Source: Siphonodentalium dalli
Taxonomy: Eukaryota; Mollusca; Scaphopoda; Gadilida; Siphonodentaliidae
Length of the DNA: 64,000 bases
NCBI GenBank assembly: GCA_032622095.1
Contig: CP136069.1
Location: 37,486,194 to 37,550,193, forward strand
Direction of reading: 5' to 3'
Positions within the stretch are counted from its first letter, which is position 1. Every line of letters starts with the position of its first letter. A program made the translations under genes and the position numbers. Shown in pieces: positions 1 to 13,580 of the stretch. The notes beneath the pieces were generated by a model, which did no database searches, was not told where the DNA came from, and saw only the letters and a program-made list of their open reading frames with translations.

Positions 1-1560
1 TACCGACGGAGTTGATATGCCCAATAAATGATCAGCGTTGGCTTTGTTCTGTTATTATCATAATGAGTCTATAATCAGTCTTAGTCTCCCGGCATCTAAT
101 TAGGGTTCCTCATCGTTCGGTATATTGAAATGAGCTGTCACTCGAAGTTGGACAACTCTAACTTGTAATGACCATCAACAGCATATTTGAAGTCTGGATC
201 CTTTCTGTTACTTACGACATTAGTATGAACATGCCATTTATGTCGGTCTATTCACAATTTCACACCGTGGCGAGAGGGAGTCTATCTGATCATCTATATT
301 ATCAACATTTGAAGTATTTAAAGCTTTTTAATGGCATATGATCATATCCACAGATGGCCTTAATTAATGGACTATTAATTTAATGATTCCTGGATTACCA
401 AACGACATGGCAGAGTTATAGGCTTATACTGAAGACCGATATCTAAATGCTATATATCCGGAACGTATATTATGTGTAATATGTGAATATTATGAGAGGC
501 CAAATTCACATTTATTAATAACTAGCAGGGTTACCCGGCGTTGCCCAGGTTAATGTATGCTGTGGATATTTGTTGGGAATAGAGAATGCTCTTGCTTAAA
601 GTGATAATTATACGTTTTCTCATAAATTGTATATTCAAATAGCATCACAAAACATGATTATTACAGTCATGGAATAAAAGTAGTGGCTCGCCTTGTCAAT
701 TGTCATTGTTTATCGCGATTAATCCGTTCCACCAATATGAAGTATTTATTTATTTACAACTGCGTATACATTAGACGTTATAATATGATACATGAACATC
801 ATAAACACATTAGTTCGATAAAAGATGATAATTGGGTTTTACATATTGAGATGTATCAATCAATCTAGTGGGTTGGACTAAGATCTCGATGACACCTGGC
901 TATCATATCTCCATGAAGATACAGATGTTTCAAAGAAATTTCCAGGTGCTCCTCTGTTCGTGGTGCTATATATTGGCTAAATATTCTTAGTTTAAACGAA
1001 ATATTGCTGCGCGTATATATCAGCTACATGTGCCAGACACAGAGCGAGATTTTGAGTTGTTTATGTCAGTCGATGAGTCTGTTCTAAAACCCTTGTCAGA
1101 TGTCAGTATTGGTAGGATCATGAAAAGTCTTGTGCTACTAACTGCATTTTCTTGTATATCAGAAGAAACTATATTTGACTGCACACTGTGACCACTATTT
1201 TTGAACAGGCCTTCCATATCTCTTGACAAATTGTAACTTTTTGTGGAAACTGTATTGAATGGAACAGACTGAAAAAAATTATTATATATATGCAATCCTC
1301 TGACGGTTCGAGGTCTCTCAGTTTGCACGAATATATGTATCTTTTCAATAGAATGATAAATATACGTTTAATGCTTCTTCTAGTTATCTCTTTTTGCTAG
1401 CTCATGGTGTGAATGCCTTGATTGCCATTCCCATATAAATATGACTCTTAAGAAGATATAATTCTTCAAGTGACTTATGTGGGTCACCATATGTCGGGGT
1501 TGTGAAATGTGAACGCCCAACTACTTAAAATGATATGGAGATGGCCTGGTGACTGTATAT
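1..1560. other. gene-free stretch
   Basis: No convincing coding region or array is visible here. The only recognisable piece is a short retroposon-like head near 531 (listed separately). Short open frames, including one of about 100 codons on the minus strand at 1020-1328, show no motif and no coding-like composition. Confidence 0.5.
529..560 (+). repeat. retroposon-like head fragment
   Basis: The sequence ACTAGCAGGGTTACCCGG followed by CGTTGCCCAGG resembles the hairpin-rich start of short RTE-type retroposon copies in many invertebrates (an ACTAG start, then a small GC hairpin). It is similar in style to the elements at 4489 and 61925 in this window. Only the start can be seen, so the family assignment is tentative. 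Confidence 0.3.
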
Positions 1561-1569
1561 AACTTATAT

Positions 1570-3470
1570 GTGGATATCGGCGAATAGCAATCTTATCAAT
1601 GATAGTGCATATCCGCTCGCCATCCGTGACGCAAACGACACCAAATGTGATTTAATTCATGGTATATCATTAGAGAAAAACGTGTATGAATTTTGTGGAA
1701 TTTGGTTTATTAAATCAAGTGTTGATGCAACGCTGACTCGAACAACACCATATTGCGAAGGTGATTATGTATTCGTTTGGTGGAAATCAGCGACAAAACT
1801 ATTTCACCATATTTTTTTTAATTTCCCCTCCCACCAACAGCGTCATTTTAGAAAATTTTAACCCGCACCATTATCTTCCTTGTAAAAAGTTACCCCTCTT
1901 AGAACGCCTTGGTGCCATCTCGATTGTACCGCGTGAAGTTATATATAGAACGCAGACAGACAAAAAGACAGACATACAGCACGATTTTATTTCTTGTATC
2001 ATTTGAGAAGAACGTGTCTGAATTTGATGGTAATTGGTACTAAAAATATTTTGTATCAGTTTTGGTGACCCTCCCGTCCCTATTTCGGACTCAAGCTGCA
2101 CACACTAAGAGTCATTAGAGATTAGAGATGCATATATATGAAATTTGTGAAAATTGGCGAGTATACAAATTCGTATCAAATTTAAGGTCCCCATATCTCT
2201 CACCCATTGGGCACCAATTTGGTATATCGAATGGCCCCACACTCTTATAACTAATGTGTAGAAACGATTACACATCAAATGTGTAAACCCGGTTAATACA
2301 CATAGCAATGTGTAGTTTTACATACAAATACATTGACCAAGTGCCGTTCTACACATAATGTGTATATTTTGTTACACACAATTGTGTAAGAACGTAGAGC
2401 ATGCGCATTGCGGTGCCTTCAGTTTCATAGTCTGCTTCGTGACGGCCATATTGTTTGAGTATATTTTTTGGAATACAATCTACAGCGATCGTAGACAAGG
2501 ATGTAAGTTCAGAATTCCAATTTGTGGGTTTAGTATTAATAGTATATGAGGATTTATTTGTTAAAACTTTCATGGCGATTACTGCCCTTAGACTCTTGTT
2601 ATGATTGTTGTAATAATACTAATATTATGCAATCACGCCTCGACCCTGGTTTGTTCATTCAAAGCAAAAACTCACAGTACAGAACAAAATACTACATACC
2701 ACTATGCGCCATGAAAGTTTTAACATATAAATCTGCATATATCTTTAATACTATACCCACAGGTCGGACTACTGAACTTGCATTTCTTGTCTACGAACTG
2801 TATGTGTAAGAACCTACACAAAATGTGTAAGGGATATGTGTTGATTTTATACACACAGTTGTGTATAAATGTGTAAAAATTTACCCATTTATGTGTAATT
2901 TTTTTTACACAATTTGTGTACGAATATGAAACTACACATATACTACACAAATATGTTTAAGATCAAAATTGAATAATGATTGTGTAGCAGGGCTACACAT
3001 TTTGTGTAGAAAACCTACACATTAGTCATAAGAGTGCACTTGTGACATCCTTAAACCACACGATTACACTCCTGATATCATGGAGATGATTGTTTATAAG
3101 TTTGGTAATAATCGGCGACTAAACAATTTTTTTATTATCAAATTTGGTGCCAATCCCTCCCCTCTCCATCTCTCACCCAAACAGCACCACTATGGCGTCT
3201 TTAAATCACGATTAGATTCCTCGTATCATGGATAAGAACGTGTATAAAATTGGTGGAAATTGGCGCTAAAACAATTGTGCATCAATTTTGGTGCCCCTCT
3301 CCCTTTCAATGCAACCCTGACTCGAATGAGGCCACATTTGACAGATAAAAGCCACAACATTAGACTCCTCATACCGTGGGGATGATTTTGTATAAGTGTG
3401 GTGGCAATCGGCGACTTATTATCAAATTAAGTGCCCACCCCTCCCAATCTCTCATCCAAAAACAACAGTT
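1570..3470 (+). repeat. diverged ~150-bp tandem repeat family
   Basis: About six diverged units lie in the same orientation, for example near 1640, 1980, 2110, 3050, 3200 and 3350. Each has a run like 'cctcgtatcatggagaagaacgt', then 'ttggtggaaattggcg', then 'atcaattttggtgcc' and 'ccatctctcaccca'. Open frames across them are chance. The block is interrupted by the palindromic element at 2240-3036. Confidence 0.6.
2240..3036. mobile_element. palindromic TGTGTA-rich foldback/MITE
   Basis: The two ends are inverted copies of CACTCTTATRACTAATGTG. Inside each end there are many alternating TACACA/TGTGTA hexamers that can pair within and between arms. The middle (about 2400-2790) is not repetitive. 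It interrupts the diverged 150-bp repeat array, so it is younger than that array. No open frame and no clear target duplication were found. Confidence 0.55.
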
Positions 3471-4488
3471 TGAACGCTTTGTTATGTAAACAAACATCAA
3501 AAACGTTACAGAACCATTTGTTTATAGAAAACACTCGGAACTACCGGGATCGTCCAATGAAAATGTTCCGTTGTGCTGTGGAATGCGAATATAAAATTAT
3601 TGGCGCCATCAACAATCGAATTCAAATCATACCAGATTTTATTTTAATCGACCCATTAAAATCCTACCCGCCGTCAGTTCAAAATACAGCTAATCCACTT
3701 TACGTCATGATTGGAAAATGATCAGGCAGAAAACGTGTACATAATATAATTGTTTTTAATTGCAAAGAGATGAATATTTTTCAATCAAGTTATATTGTTT
3801 TCTCCTAACCTATATATGGTCATACATACCAAATAAAGAATTTATTTGATAGTATTGTGAGTTGTAAGTTGTAGACGCACCAATTTAGGGGGTTTTACAA
3901 CCGACGTATAATGCGCGCGAATCTAAATAAGGAACTGACGCAATATCATGACTTATATGAACTTGACAATTCACTGCGCTTTTTGCGAGAAACAAAACAA
4001 CACTCGACACAACGCGTGTTTTGTGAATAATATCATCAGTATATTCGAGCAAATGCAGATTCCGTTGTGAGTTTTTCGCTTGTCGACCAAACAATTTTCA
4101 AATTTACCGGCCGAAAAACTTACTAAGACAGATATATAAGCTAAAATTAATAAATATATTATGTTAATGCTTAACTGTAGTTTCAACCGGGATATGTTCC
4201 CCGATCATTTTGTTGCCCAAAAAAGCCAGCAAAATGTTATAATCAGTTATTTCTTTTTTCGCTCCGATTCCCGCCCTTTATGTTCCATTGTCGCTCAAGA
4301 AAATGCTCTTTAGATTTCTACTGGAAACGTCCAGTTTTCTAGCGACAAACGTTTCCATGCTGGGACAGCCATTAGCCTTTGTCTTCAGAATGATGACGAA
4401 AGTATTAAAGCAATCAGACTCTTTAGTCCCTACATTTTCGGATAATGTTATCAAATGTTATCAATTTCTTCATTATATATCCTAACTA
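3471..4488. other. gene-free stretch
   Basis: No supported gene. Around 3470-3520 there is a short match (gttatgtaaacaaa, aaaacgttacagaacc) to the dispersed repeat at 33.4 kb. Small open frames of 65-96 codons carry no recognisable motif. Confidence 0.45.
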
Positions 4489-5514
4489 TAGCCGATGAGC
4501 CCGACGTTGTCCGGGCTATTCAAAAACCAATTTCAAGTATGAGCCCGACGTTGTCCGGGCTATTCAAAAACCAAATTTCAAGTCGATAGCTCCACCCGTT
4601 TCCGAGATATGGTCTGCGCATGCGCGAAGCTGGCGTCGCACGGGCTCGGCGACCCGATAAAATTCGTATCAGGTGCAAGATACATTCACATAGCAAATTT
4701 CAAGTCGATAGCTCCATCCGTTTCCGAGATCTGGTCTGCGCATGCGCGAAGCTGGCGTCGCACTGGCTCGGCGACCCGATAAAATTCGTATCCGGGGCAA
4801 GATACATTCACATAGCAAATTTCAAGTCGATAGCTCCACCCGTTTCCGAGATCTGGTCTGCGCATACGCGAAGCGGGCGCCGCACGGGCTCGGCGACCCG
4901 ATAAAATTCGTATCCGGGGCAAGATACATTCACATAGCAAATTTCAAGTCGATAGCTCCACCCGTTTCCGAGATCTCGTCTGCGCATGCGCTACACGGGC
5001 GTCGCACGGGCTCGCCAATACGACAACGACGACCGCCTGGTCAAACTATAGCAAATTTCAAGTCGATAGCTCCACCCGTTTCCGAGATCTCGTCTGCGCA
5101 TGCGCGAAGCTGGCGTCGCACTGGCTCGGCGACCCGATAAAATTCGTATCCGGGGCAAGATACATTTACATAGCAAATTTCAAGTCGATAGCTCCACCCG
5201 TTTCCGATATCTCGTCTGCGCATGCGCGAAGCTGGCGTCGCACGGGCTCGGCGACCCGATAAAATTCGTATCCGGGGCAAGATACATTCACATAGCAAAT
5301 TTCAAGTCGATAGCTCCACCCGTTTCCGATATCTCGTCTGCGCATGCGCGAAGCGGGCGCCGCACGGGCTCGCCAATACGACAACGTCCACCGCCCGGTC
5401 AAACTACACACACGTACCAAGTTTCGTCCCGATCGGTCGAGAATCGTAGATTTGTATAAATGACAGACAAACAAACATACAAACAGACAGAGGTCTTCAA
5501 AATATATATGAGAC
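4489..5514 (+). mobile_element. non-autonomous retroposon copy 1 with 122-bp internal repeats
   Basis: It begins TAGCCGATGAGCCCGACG with a hairpin (AGCCCG...CGGGCT). A second head at 4538 suggests a nested or restarted copy. The body is a tandem array of exact 122-bp units: the landmark TGCGCATGCGC occurs at 4615, 4737, 4859 and 4981, then 5095, 5217 and 5339. It ends in a GACAGACAAACAAACATAC microsatellite and the tail 'gaggtcttcaaaatatatatgag'. The head hairpin and microsatellite tail are typical of RTE-like retroposon derivatives, but no reverse transcriptase is present. Confidence 0.6.
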
Positions 5515-6040
5515 TAGCCGATGAGCCCGACGTTGTCCGGGCTATTCAAAAACCAAATTTCAAGTCGATAGCTCCACCCGTTTCCGAGATCTGGTCTGCG
5601 CATGCGCGAAGCTGGCGTCGCACGGGCTCGGCGACCCGATAAAATTCGTATCCGGGGCAAGACACATTCACATACCAAATTTCAAGTCGATAGCTCCACC
5701 CGTTGCCGAGATCTCGTCTGCGCATGCGCGAAGCTGGCGTCGCACGGGCTCGGCGACCCGATAAAATTCGCATCCGGGGCAAGATACATTCACATACCAA
5801 ATATCAAGTCGATAGCTCCACCCGTTTCCGAGATCTCGTCTGCGCATGCGCGAAGCGGGCGCCGCACGGGCTCGCCAATACGACAACGTTCACCGCCTGG
5901 TCAAACTACACACACGTACCAAGTTTCGTCCCGATCGGTCGAGAATCGTAGATTTGTATAAATGACAGACAGACAGACAAACAAACAAACAAACAAACAA
6001 ACATACATACAGACAGAGGTCTTCAAAATATATATGAGAT
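5515..6040 (+). mobile_element. non-autonomous retroposon copy 2
   Basis: It has the same head (TAGCCGATGAGCCCGACG), about three 122-bp units, the same unit switch to 'ctcgccaatacgacaacg', and the same GACAGACAAACAAAC tail ending in ATATATGAG. It follows directly on copy 1, so the two copies form a head-to-tail pair. Confidence 0.6.
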
Positions 6041-6203
6041 ATAAACAGTTGAAAACTTTCCTACGTCAGTGCATGTAATTACCAGTTTCGCGCCGAAAAT
6101 CGTACATTTTACTTTGAGATTGTGCTGAGCGACAGCCAGCCTATAGGTCAGCGCGGTATACCAAATAGCAGGGCAAATATCGTAACTATAATACAAGAGG
6201 ATA

Positions 6204-6347
6204 ACTGTGGCTTTTGACTGAAAACGAGAATTACCATGAGCGGGTACAAGCAAATATCGATTCTCCACGAGCGGCTTGCTGCGAATGGAAACTCGATATT
6301 TGCTTGTTACCCATGCACGAATGATAATGTGTTCAGTCAAAAGCCAT
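6204..6347. repeat. small inverted-repeat MITE
   Basis: Inverted arms carry GTGGCTTTTGACTGAA at the left and TTCAGTCAAAAGCC at the right, with a second inverted block GGGTACAAGCAAATATCGA / TCGATATTTGCTTGTTACCC. About 144 bp long, no coding capacity. Confidence 0.6.
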
Positions 6348-6412
6348 ATAGTTTTTTTTTTATTATATGCGCTTTCGTGATTTCAATTTACAATTATTGC
6401 TGTCATTATTGA

Positions 6413-6450
6413 GCGCAATAAGGATGTAATTGTGCTCATCCTTATTGCGC
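6413..6450. repeat. 14-bp perfect hairpin
   Basis: GCGCAATAAGGATG is followed by a 10-nt loop and its exact complement CATCCTTATTGCGC. A second looser inverted pair (CGCTTAAG...CTTAAGCG) lies near 6625-6655. It probably belongs to a small degraded element. Confidence 0.5.
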
Positions 6451-6692
6451 TTAAGCGAAATTAATATCTCCTTCATGAGATCACCCCTCTGCAAATAGCA
6501 GAATCCGAATAGGCCTACATGTGGACAGTCACCAGGTCACCAATAAACTCCACCCATTGCACTATGGACTACACCATTTGAATTACAGGGAGTTTAAGTA
6601 AAGTGGCTAATTACGCTTAAGGCAATACGGAATATATTATTGTGCTTAAGCGATATTAGATATTTCTTATTGCATGATATGGGGATAATCGA

Positions 6693-6712
6693 ATCGGATT
6701 GAGTACCTTTAA
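6693..6712 (-). repeat. solo end of TTAA-flanked MITE family
   Basis: CGGATTGAGTACCT followed by TTAA is the same terminus as in the MITEs at 27561-28004 and 35451-35855. No partner end was found nearby, so this is a truncated copy. Confidence 0.45.
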
Positions 6713-9700
6713 GCTCAATTAGTTATTAAATGTCAATTTGGCTTCCCATATACATGCATGTATGTTTGGTCTTTATAATAAAGAAACTGTGACCGCGGTT
6801 ATTATATATTAGCCTCGAATCTTCCTTAATATACCTAGCAGACATCCTCCCCTTTCTTTTGACATCCATACATTTATGTACTACCCTCACTGTGTTTCGA
6901 ATATACTGTAAGCCATTATTTCTTTCACTGTACTTATGTTGACAAACGGAAAGGCCTTATATGGTCCGTCAGTTGGTGCTCCATTCTGACTTGTTACTGT
7001 CATTCCGGAGGCCTAGGTGTAATTTACGTTGACCCGGACAGATGTGTCACCTTGTCAGACAAACACTTACCTGTATTGGTCAACCTATAAAACTTTCTCC
7101 CAACTGGTCCAATTCACAAGGCTATGGTTACTATGCAATGGTTCATTACATATTAGGCATGTTCTCTTTGGAGTTCAACATATTAAGACCATGGGATGAA
7201 AATCCTAGGACGCTTAGAAAAAAGTTTGTCTGCAATTTTTAGGGTACTACAAGAACTTTATATTTTCATAGCAAGATTGTTTTCTTGTAACAGATTGTAA
7301 AATGTTCTGGTTTCGGGAGTTGCACATTCGCGAGAAAAACATGTTTTTGTTAGCCGTTTTCGTTACATTCTCACTAAAATATAATATTTTTTTTCCTGTT
7401 TATTATTACAAGTTAATTCAGACAATTTGGTGATTATACTAAATGGAATATGACGAAATCTTTCAATAAACACGAAAAGCACAAACAGAACGGCATATTT
7501 ACGCCCAGAATGACATTTTGAATATTAAATTCCCCCGAATGGCGCCTGACGTTCGATGAAATAGAGTTACTGTTCTTGACGTTACATGCATTCCACCGGC
7601 GAATAGTGTTATTCCTCTGTACTGGGCGTCACGTGTATTTAACGGAATATCTACGCTGAAATTGCATCGACTTGAGGGTCAGTAAATGTTTTGGTATAAA
7701 GATGAAATTAATAAAAACAAAATTATGTTTGGATATACCATTTTAACTAACATTGTGGTGCATTATTTCGCTCATAAAATAACAAAGGCCAATAGGCCCT
7801 ATATATAGTACCGGGTACGTGTTCTCAAGATCCGCGGCCTTGACTTCGATCATATATATACAGTTCAACTGAACAAATGGTATAGTTTTACAATTTTGAC
7901 GGCGCAAAAATTTCTCGGGACACATTTTGTCGCCATGCATATAGCCTTATAGACCCAGACAATCATACTATTCATGTTTATTTTAAATTATATATGAAAA
8001 TGCATGTGCAGATGTTCCGTTGAGAACTTGAGTGCTACATGTATACTCGTGTCCGATATCGTGACCACCGTGTGCTCGCCACAGGACATGGCCGTATATT
8101 TAGTAGATTATAGCTACATGTGTAGACTTATCTCAAACGCCGAATACATGCACATAACGGCCTTGTGGAACAAATCTTATACAGGTTATATGGGCTTGTC
8201 GGAATTATTAATGCCCGTCATAATAGTCACTGAAAAATCGTGCGATATGTCCAACATTGTTCACGAAATAATAAAAAAAACAAGCATATATATAACAAGA
8301 TATATAAATGCATCGATATGGACGTCACTATAAAGTGTGTTTATTTAGTTCACCTTAGAATTACATACTAATACATCTCCCTTGACCTCGAGATATCAAA
8401 CATTCCCAAACTCTTTAAAACTTAATAATTTTGTGTATCTTTATTTCCATTTAAAACAAAACAACTTTCAAACTGATTGGTCAATATTCGAATCTATTTT
8501 CTGGCTGAAATGTCAAATTACTTCTGTTGGTTCGGGTATGCATGGAATGTCCAACGTTGAACATTTTGACCAAAGTTAGGACCACTCGGTCGCCACGCTC
8601 ACGCATGCAGTGCCTCAACTTGTTTTAAAATTTCGCCAGGTAATACCCCGCCATTATAATTCGCGACTTGCATTTATGATCCAATAAACAGTCAAATACA
8701 AATATCGTATACTTTGTTTTATATGCATGAGGTCATTCCATGAAGAGTTATATTATTATAGCATGTTTTGTAATAACTTTTCATGCGCGGTATATATATC
8801 ATCATCATGATGTAGTCAACCATGTGTAACTGCTATATGTCGGTATAGTGGACAAGATATTACATGTGCATAAACTTGCACGAACTGTTCAGTATATAAA
8901 TAACTTAGTAAAAATAAATAAACAAAAATAGAAAACATGGAATTTCCAGATTTGTTGTTATCTGCACGCCAATATACAGAGGCTTATTTGACTCGGACAC
9001 ATGCCCTCCAAGAGTTGTACTGAACTAGAACATATCATTTTTGTCCCCGTAAAAACGGTACATAACAGCATGCATGGACATATTCCTTAAACTTTTCACA
9101 TCGTGGACTGCATTGTATATACGCATATTTAAACACCCCGCATATTTAAGTAAAGGGGAAAATTGCAAGTAGAGATCTACAAAACTAGTTAGTTGAAAAT
9201 TATCACATGAACGAATTAATAGCTTAAATTCATATGATATTTGATAGTAAAAGATAATTAACGGAAAACATAACGATAAATACGAACCCATCGTGCTTGA
9301 AAAGTTCAACTTATAGATGCCTATATAGACTTATGCACACCAGACAATAAATGATTTGGTCGGCTGGCACTCTGTATCTGGTAAATATTCGGAAAGATAT
9401 TATGGATTAATATAATGTCTGCCCTATCTCTGAAAAACAGTGCCATTGTTGGTGGAATAGAATAAAGAGAAAGTGCCGCGTGAAGTAAAAATAATTTCCC
9501 GTTAAGACCTGGCGTAATACTAATTTTCCGGACAATCGCGCGCTTGGTTTCGCTTCCGATTCCAGAAATTCAATTAATCGGAATGGCACGTGTAATTGAT
9601 GTAATTTCAGCCAAACCTTGGCTGTTTATTTCACAGGAGTTTCTGGGATAACCTGTGTGTCGGCTCAGAACATGCGTGCCAATTGAGGAGAACACGCGAA

Positions 9701-11299
9701 GGATTTGTGTAAATGTTAGCCCAAACGACATTTCGAAGTAACGACTGCTTTGTTGTTTATTTCGAGGAATAATACCGCATCATATGAATTCAGCCCAAAT
9801 ATATTGACAGGTGTCAAGGGTCAAACTCAAAACTGAGCAATAAAAAACTAATATTAATAAATACCGAGTATATTTAATTTAACGCCAATGGGTCGTTTAT
9901 GTGCGTTCAAGAGTGTATTTATGCCTAAAGCAAAGTGAAATAACGATCTTAAAATGAATTGGCCGGTATATTGTATTAGTTATCAGGGTTACCAGGGTCG
10001 TAGTTGTATAAATTACAATATATTTTTATGCTAAGATAATTGCGTGGTAATTTGTTTGCAATAGATTGATCGGTATTCAGGTCCCATATATGGAAATTCC
10101 AAATATGGAAAGTGACGTGCGCAAAACAGCTGCATCTGGGTCAGATATATTTATAGCGAAGAAATGTTGTCAAATTGCACGTCTGAATACGCGTCTTATT
10201 CTCACTTATACCGTGTTTATATCAGTTTTATTCTATGTGTTGTTGTGTATTGTATTACTTTGATCAAGGTTGCGCTTTTGTTATTCTCACAAAAGGTTTC
10301 GTCGGCCATGTACAGTAACACTAACACTACATATCCTTAATTACGAGACTAATTTATCGAATGAGGTCAAATTTTCGCATATAAGAAGACTCGTATGTTA
10401 TTCTGCACCATTCTGACGAGTGCTGAAATTCGCATTATTTTCGTTTTTATCGAAAAATAATCGTTCTCTATGTAAATTTTTTCAACCAAAAAAAAATTCA
10501 TTGTTTTGCCAATTTCAAGCTAGTTTATAGCATGGTCATGGCATAATTTGACATAGCGAGTGTCGGTAGACGTTTCTTGAGTGTGCACAACAAATTTTGG
10601 TCCCAACGAAGCAGGCTAAAATCCTGAAATTTGTCAATTTTACTTTGCGTGTGAAGAAAATATTCATTTAAACTTCCAAAATTGGTTGAAATATGCTCAA
10701 CAACATTCAGTTGAATGGTGACATTATTTATAGTCACCGACTAACTTCCACGATGAATCAAATTTGTTTTTATTGGTGACAATTATGTCGCGAGAGATAA
10801 AAATGTAAATTTTTTAAAGAAAATGTAAAATTTTAGCTCATTTTAAGACTTTAATTGCTTGTAGATCGGTGTTAATTATCTTCGTCAATGATGTCATGTC
10901 ACGCTTGTTAATAATTCATTTGTTCGGAAATACTTATTGGGGGTCGAAATGTATAAAATTTAACTACCACCACTTCCAAAAACAACACCAATAAACAATA
11001 ACGCTCTTTGTTCCATGCAATGGAAATGGCTATTTATTGTCCTGATATCAGTGATATAAATGAATGCCTAAAATTAGTATTATCCTGAAATAAATTTATG
11101 CCACTTTGGCGAACATGGGAACCACGGTACAATTTATGCCATTTAGGCACACTTCAGAGTGAAATCAGGGCTTATATTTCGGCGAAAATCCAAATCTAGA
11201 TTCTCGTAAATATTCTCGCAAATTACCCTGGATTCTCGTGAAAAAGTATATATGGATTCTCGCTAAATCAGATGAAATATATGCCTTGGAAATATAGCT
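6713..11299. other. long gene-free stretch
   Basis: Nothing can be supported as a gene, RNA or array in this 4.6-kb AT-rich segment. Around 8515-8600 there is a dispersed repeat (ttgaacattttgaccaaagt, then gtcgccacgc) that recurs at 35245-35310. Open frames of up to about 109 codons have no recognisable content. Confidence 0.45.
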
Positions 11300-13228
11300 A
11301 ATCGTTTAATGCTTTAGAATTTTTGTTTTTCGGAGATTTATATATATGCTTAAAGACATATTATGGACTTGTTATGGACTTTTTCAGGTGCGAGAAATTG
11401 ATAAGTTAGTGCTCAGGGACTTTGCCAAATCACTGAAATTTTCCAAAAAAATCTGCCACACCACTTCATAGAGAACATCGTCTGAACTACTCCAAATTGT
11501 AAATATTTACATCTCGATTCGGGGCGCAACTATCGGCTATAATTAAACAAAAATGATTTCGCCATCGAGAGTCATTGCATTTAACTAATATATAAGAATG
11601 ACGTTGTGTATCATCCATTTGGATTAATATTCGTAACGAATAACTACTTTGAGAAAGATTATTCTTAATTTCTATTTGATCACTCTGCCCGGTGTCTGCC
11701 GGAGTGTTTCACATCACTTTAATCAAGGAAGACTGTTCAGAAAAACTGTATTTCAAGAAATCGTTTAATGCTTTAGAATTTTGGTTTTCGGAGATTTATA
11801 TATATGCTTAAAGACATATTATGGACTTGTTATGGACTTTTTCGGGTGCGAGAAATTGATAAGTTAGTGCTCAGGCACTTTGCCAACCTGGGGAATTTTA
11901 TCATTCTACTAACATCACTGAAAATTTCCCCAAAAATCTGCCACACCACTTCATAGAGAACATCGTCTGAACTACTCCAAATTGTAAATATTTACATCTC
12001 GATTCGGGGCGCAACTATCGGCTATAATTAAACAAAAATGATTTCGCCATCGAGAGTCATTGCATTTAACTAATATATAAGAATGACGTTGTGTATCATC
12101 CATTTGGATTAATATTCGTAACGAATAACTACTTTGAGAAAGATTATTCTTAATTTCTATTTGATCACTCTGCCCGGTGTCTGCCGGAGTGTTTCACATC
12201 ACTTTAATCAAGGAAGACTGTTCAGAAAAACTGTATTTCAAGAAATCGTTTAATGCTTTAGAATTTTGGTTTTCGGAGATTTATATATATATGCTTAAAG
12301 ACATATTATGGACTTGTTATGGACTTTTTCGGGTGCGAGAAATTGATAAGTTAGTGCTCAGGCACTTTGCCAACCTGGGGAATGTTATCATTCTACTAAC
12401 ATCACTGAAAATTTCCAAAATAATCTACCACACCACTTCATAGAGAACATCGTCTGAACTACTCCAAATTGTAAATATTTACATCTCGATTCGGGGCGCA
12501 ACTATCGGCTATAATTAAACAAAAATGATTTCGCCATCGAGAGTCATTGCATTTAACTAATATATAAGAATGACGTTGTGTATCATCCATTTGGATTAAT
12601 ATTCGTAACGAATAACTTCTTTGAGAAAGATTATTCTTAATTTCTATTTGATCACTCTGCCCGGTGTCTGCCGGAGTGTTTCACATCACTTTAATCAAGG
12701 AAGACTGTTCAGAAAAACTGTATTTCAAGAAATCGTTTAATGCTTTAGAATTTTGGTTTTCGGAGATTTATATATATGCTTAAAGATATATTATGGACTT
12801 GTTATGGACTTTTTCGGGTGCGAGAAATTGATAAGTTAGTGCTCAGGCACTTTGCCAACCTGGGGAATGTTATCATTCTACTAACATCACTGAAAATTTC
12901 CAAAATAATCTACCACACCACTTCATAGAGAACATCGTCTGAACTACTCCAAATTGTAAATATTTACATCTCGATTCGGGGCACAACTATCGGCTATAAT
13001 TAAACAAAAATGATTTCGCCATCGACTCGATGGCATCGAGAGTCATTGCATTTAACTAATATATAAGAATGACGTTGTGTATCATCCATTTGGATTACTA
13101 TTCGTAACAAATAACTACTTTGAGAAAGATTATTCTTAATTTCTATTTGATCACTCTGCCCGTTGTCTGCCGGAGTGTTTCACATCACTTTAATCAAGGA
13201 AGACTGTTCAGAAAAACTGCATTTCAAG
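11300..13228 (+). repeat. four-copy ~485-bp tandem array
   Basis: The landmark TCGTTTAATGCTTTAGAATT occurs at 11301, 11761, 12246 and 12733, giving periods of 460, 485 and 487 bp. The first unit is truncated (about 25 bp missing near 'gccaacctgggg'). Unit four carries a small internal duplication (catcgactcgatgg) near 13020. Units are nearly identical, so the array is young. Short open frames repeat with the unit but show no domain. Confidence 0.85.
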
Positions 13229-13295
13229 ATCACCAAACAACTTTCCTTTTTAGGGCCACCACATCTTTCCAAAGATGTACTTCTTCCATTTTGCT

Positions 13296-13580
13296 ATCAA
13301 AGACCGAAAAATGTCGTTAAACTAGAGATCCAAATACCCACTAAGGGCCCCTATATCTTAAAATATTAAAGACCGAGAATGTCGTTAAACTATAAAGACC
13401 GAAAAATGTCGTTAAACTATAGAGATCCAAAAACCCCCTATATCTTGAGATATTATAAAGACCGAAAAATGTCATTAAACTATTAAAGACCGAAAAATGT
13501 CGTTAAACTAGAGATCCAAACATCCCGATCCCCTATTTTTTTTAGACAATTAAGAACGAAATATGTCGTTACACCATTAA
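13296..13580 (+). repeat. short array of 'aaagaccgaaaaatgtcgtt' units
   Basis: Five or six irregular copies of 'aaagaccgaaaaatgtcgtt' followed by 'aaactagagatccaaa' and 'ccctatatcttgagatatt'. Spacing varies, so the array is degenerate. It follows shortly after the 485-bp array. Confidence 0.65.

Noticed and set aside
4489-4530. Hammerhead-ribozyme-like start (CCGATGAG...CGGGCTATT)
   Set aside because: The conserved CTGATGA and GAAA core pair is not complete; only a simple hairpin is supported.
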